Source: Methylovulum sp.
GTDB lineage: Bacteria; Pseudomonadota; Gammaproteobacteria; Methylococcales; Methylomonadaceae
Assembly: GCA_016919605.1 (NCBI GenBank)
Contig: JACXTQ010000109.1
Span: forward strand, 1-5,171
Direction of reading: 5' to 3'
Length of the DNA stretch: 5,171 bases
Under the pieces are notes generated by a model. It saw only the letters and a program-made list of their open reading frames with translations, made no database searches and was not told the origin of the DNA. This document shows positions 4,511 through 5,171 of this stretch, piece after piece. The position numbers and the translations under genes were made by a program. Every line of letters starts with the position of its first letter. The stretch's first letter is position 1.

Positions 4511-4514
4511 GGAG
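4511..4514 (+). promoter_or_regulatory. Ribosome binding site of RCC1-like repeat gene
   Basis: GGAG lies 7 nt before the ATG at 4522. It supports this ATG as the start, together with the fact that the N-terminal segment leads directly into the first repeat. Confidence 0.6.
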
Positions 4515-4521
4515 CAGGGGC

Positions 4522-5171
4522 ATGACGGTAACGATAACGAAAAACACTTTATCCTATCCTGGGCATTCGTTGGGGGAGTTTGGTAACGCAGCTGCATTTG
4601 CGGTGATTAAGGCCGATGGTTCGGTGGTCACTTGGGGGGCTAGTGGTTATGGCGGCGACAACAGTGCGGTGGCGACACAACTTAACGGCACGGTGGACGT
4701 AGTGCAAATATTTTCCACATCGGAGGCTTTTGCCGCGTTGCGCACGGACGGTTCGGTGGTCACTTGGGGGGATAGCTATGGTGGTGGCGACAGCAGCGCG
4801 GTGGCGGCGCAACTTAACGGCACGGTGGACGTGACGCAAATCTTTTCCGCATCCCAAGCCTTTGCCGCCCTGCGCACGGACGGTTCGGTGGTCACTTGGG
4901 GGAGTGGTATCGATGGCGGCGACAGCAGCGCGGTGGCGGTACAGCTCAACGGCACGTTGGACGTGACACAAATTTTTTCCACAGAATATGCCTTTGCCGC
5001 GTTGCGCACGGACGGTTCGGTGGTCACTTGGGGGGATAGCTATGGTGGTGGCGACAGCAGTGCGGTGGCGGCGCAACTTAACGGCACGGTGGACGTGAAA
5101 CAAATTTTTTCCGCATTTGGAGCCTTTGCCGCGTTGCGCACCGATGGCTCGGTGGTCACTTGGGGGGATAG
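4522..5171 (+). CDS. RCC1-like tandem-repeat protein, 3'-truncated by window edge
   Basis: The frame from ATG 4522 is open to the window edge, encoding at least 216 residues. After a 24-residue leader (MTVTITKNTLSYPGHSLGEF...) it consists of 44-residue repeats. The unit begins AFAALRTDGSVVTWG, continues with a short variable loop and GGDSSAVAAQLNG, and ends TVDVTQIFS plus three variable residues. The ALxxDGxVxxWG signature is that of RCC1-type beta-propeller blades, although 44 residues is shorter than eukaryotic RCC1 blades. Four complete units and the start of a fifth are visible. There is no N-terminal Sec signal. Related bacterial repeat proteins are often very large and secreted by type I systems through a C-terminal signal; that part lies outside the window, so export is inference. 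Function could be adhesion or surface binding. Confidence 0.9.
   Translation, partial: MTVTITKNTLSYPGHSLGEFGNAAAFAVIKADGSVVTWGASGYGGDNSAVATQLNGTVDVVQIFSTSEAFAALRTDGSVVTWGDSYGGGDSSAVAAQLNGTVDVTQIFSASQAFAALRTDGSVVTWGSGIDGGDSSAVAVQLNGTLDVTQIFSTEYAFAALRTDGSVVTWGDSYGGGDSSAVAAQLNGTVDVKQIFSAFGAFAALRTDGSVVTWGD
4594..5171 (+). repeat. 132-bp coding tandem repeat array
   Basis: Units begin at 4594, 4726, 4858, 4990 and 5122, each exactly 132 bp apart (44 codons); the last is cut by the window end. A core coding for DGSVVTWG is nearly identical in all units at the DNA level, including synonymous positions. Differences cluster in two short loops, after WG and after IFS. The first unit is the most diverged (AVIKADG in place of AALRTDG). 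Confidence 0.92.

Larger units (their letters stand above)
4015..4521. other. Gene-free region between RHH operon and RCC1-like gene
   Basis: I see no gene in these 507 bases. The left part (to about 4135) is very AT-rich and holds the promoter region and palindrome of the RHH operon. The central part (4172-4400) holds decayed copies of three repeat families. TGAAACC (4205-4211) and GGTTTCA (4252-4258) form a further weak inverted pair. The last 120 bases, before the RCC1-like gene, show no promoter that I can defend. Confidence 0.6.

Noticed and set aside
4549..5103. A long minus-strand frame with repeated HRTVRA-type segments, and a second overlapping minus-strand frame
   Set aside because: Both are the antisense of the RCC1-like repeat gene; their repetitiveness comes only from the 132-bp coding repeat. 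The + strand frame has a ribosome site and a known repeat signature.
4594..5171. Tandem array as a CRISPR or non-coding satellite
   Set aside because: The period is 132 bp and keeps frame throughout, differences are amino-acid-level loops, and there is no 25-40 bp repeat with unique spacers.

Overview
The window looks like accessory chromosome of a Gammaproteobacterium with roughly 50% GC. Three things suggest this: the lipoprotein signal peptides, a YtfH/QorR-type HxlR regulator, and several families of short palindromic intergenic repeats. A methanotroph-like genome (Methylococcales) would fit the style, but that is a guess from general resemblance. Nothing here identifies a species.

Left part (1-2008, + strand): a tight run of four genes. 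Three encode small lipoproteins with clear lipoboxes (LNGC, LCGC, LAGC); the first lacks its 5' end. The fourth encodes a 66-residue soluble protein. The second and third genes overlap by 13 bp. All three lipoproteins carry a loosely similar block just after the lipid-anchor cysteine, so they may be diverged paralogues acting together at the outer membrane. I recognise no function for any of the four.

Repeat block 1 (2009-2342): no gene. It holds an 88-bp element that can fold as a cloverleaf, then a 137-bp nested palindrome.

Middle part (2343-3371): an exported SnoaL-like protein (- strand) is divergent from an HxlR-family regulator (+ strand). Their 99-bp shared intergenic region holds overlapping promoter candidates. 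It also holds an inverted repeat matching the TTAC-N5-GTAA / TACT-N7-AGTA operators known for HxlR/DUF24 regulators, plus a second 10-10-10 inverted repeat. The regulator has a single cysteine at the usual sensing position, so this is probably a small redox- or electrophile-responsive switch.

Right-middle part (3418-4014, - strand): a two-gene operon of a small ribbon-helix-helix (RHH) protein and a two-helix membrane protein. A perfect 20-bp palindrome lies upstream of its promoter region. Repeat copies flank the operon.

Repeat block 2 (about 4140-4400) holds second, more decayed copies of the same three repeat families.

Right edge (4522-5171, + strand): the 5' end of a gene encoding exact 44-residue (132-bp) tandem RCC1-like repeats. 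It runs off the window and is probably a large secreted or surface protein.
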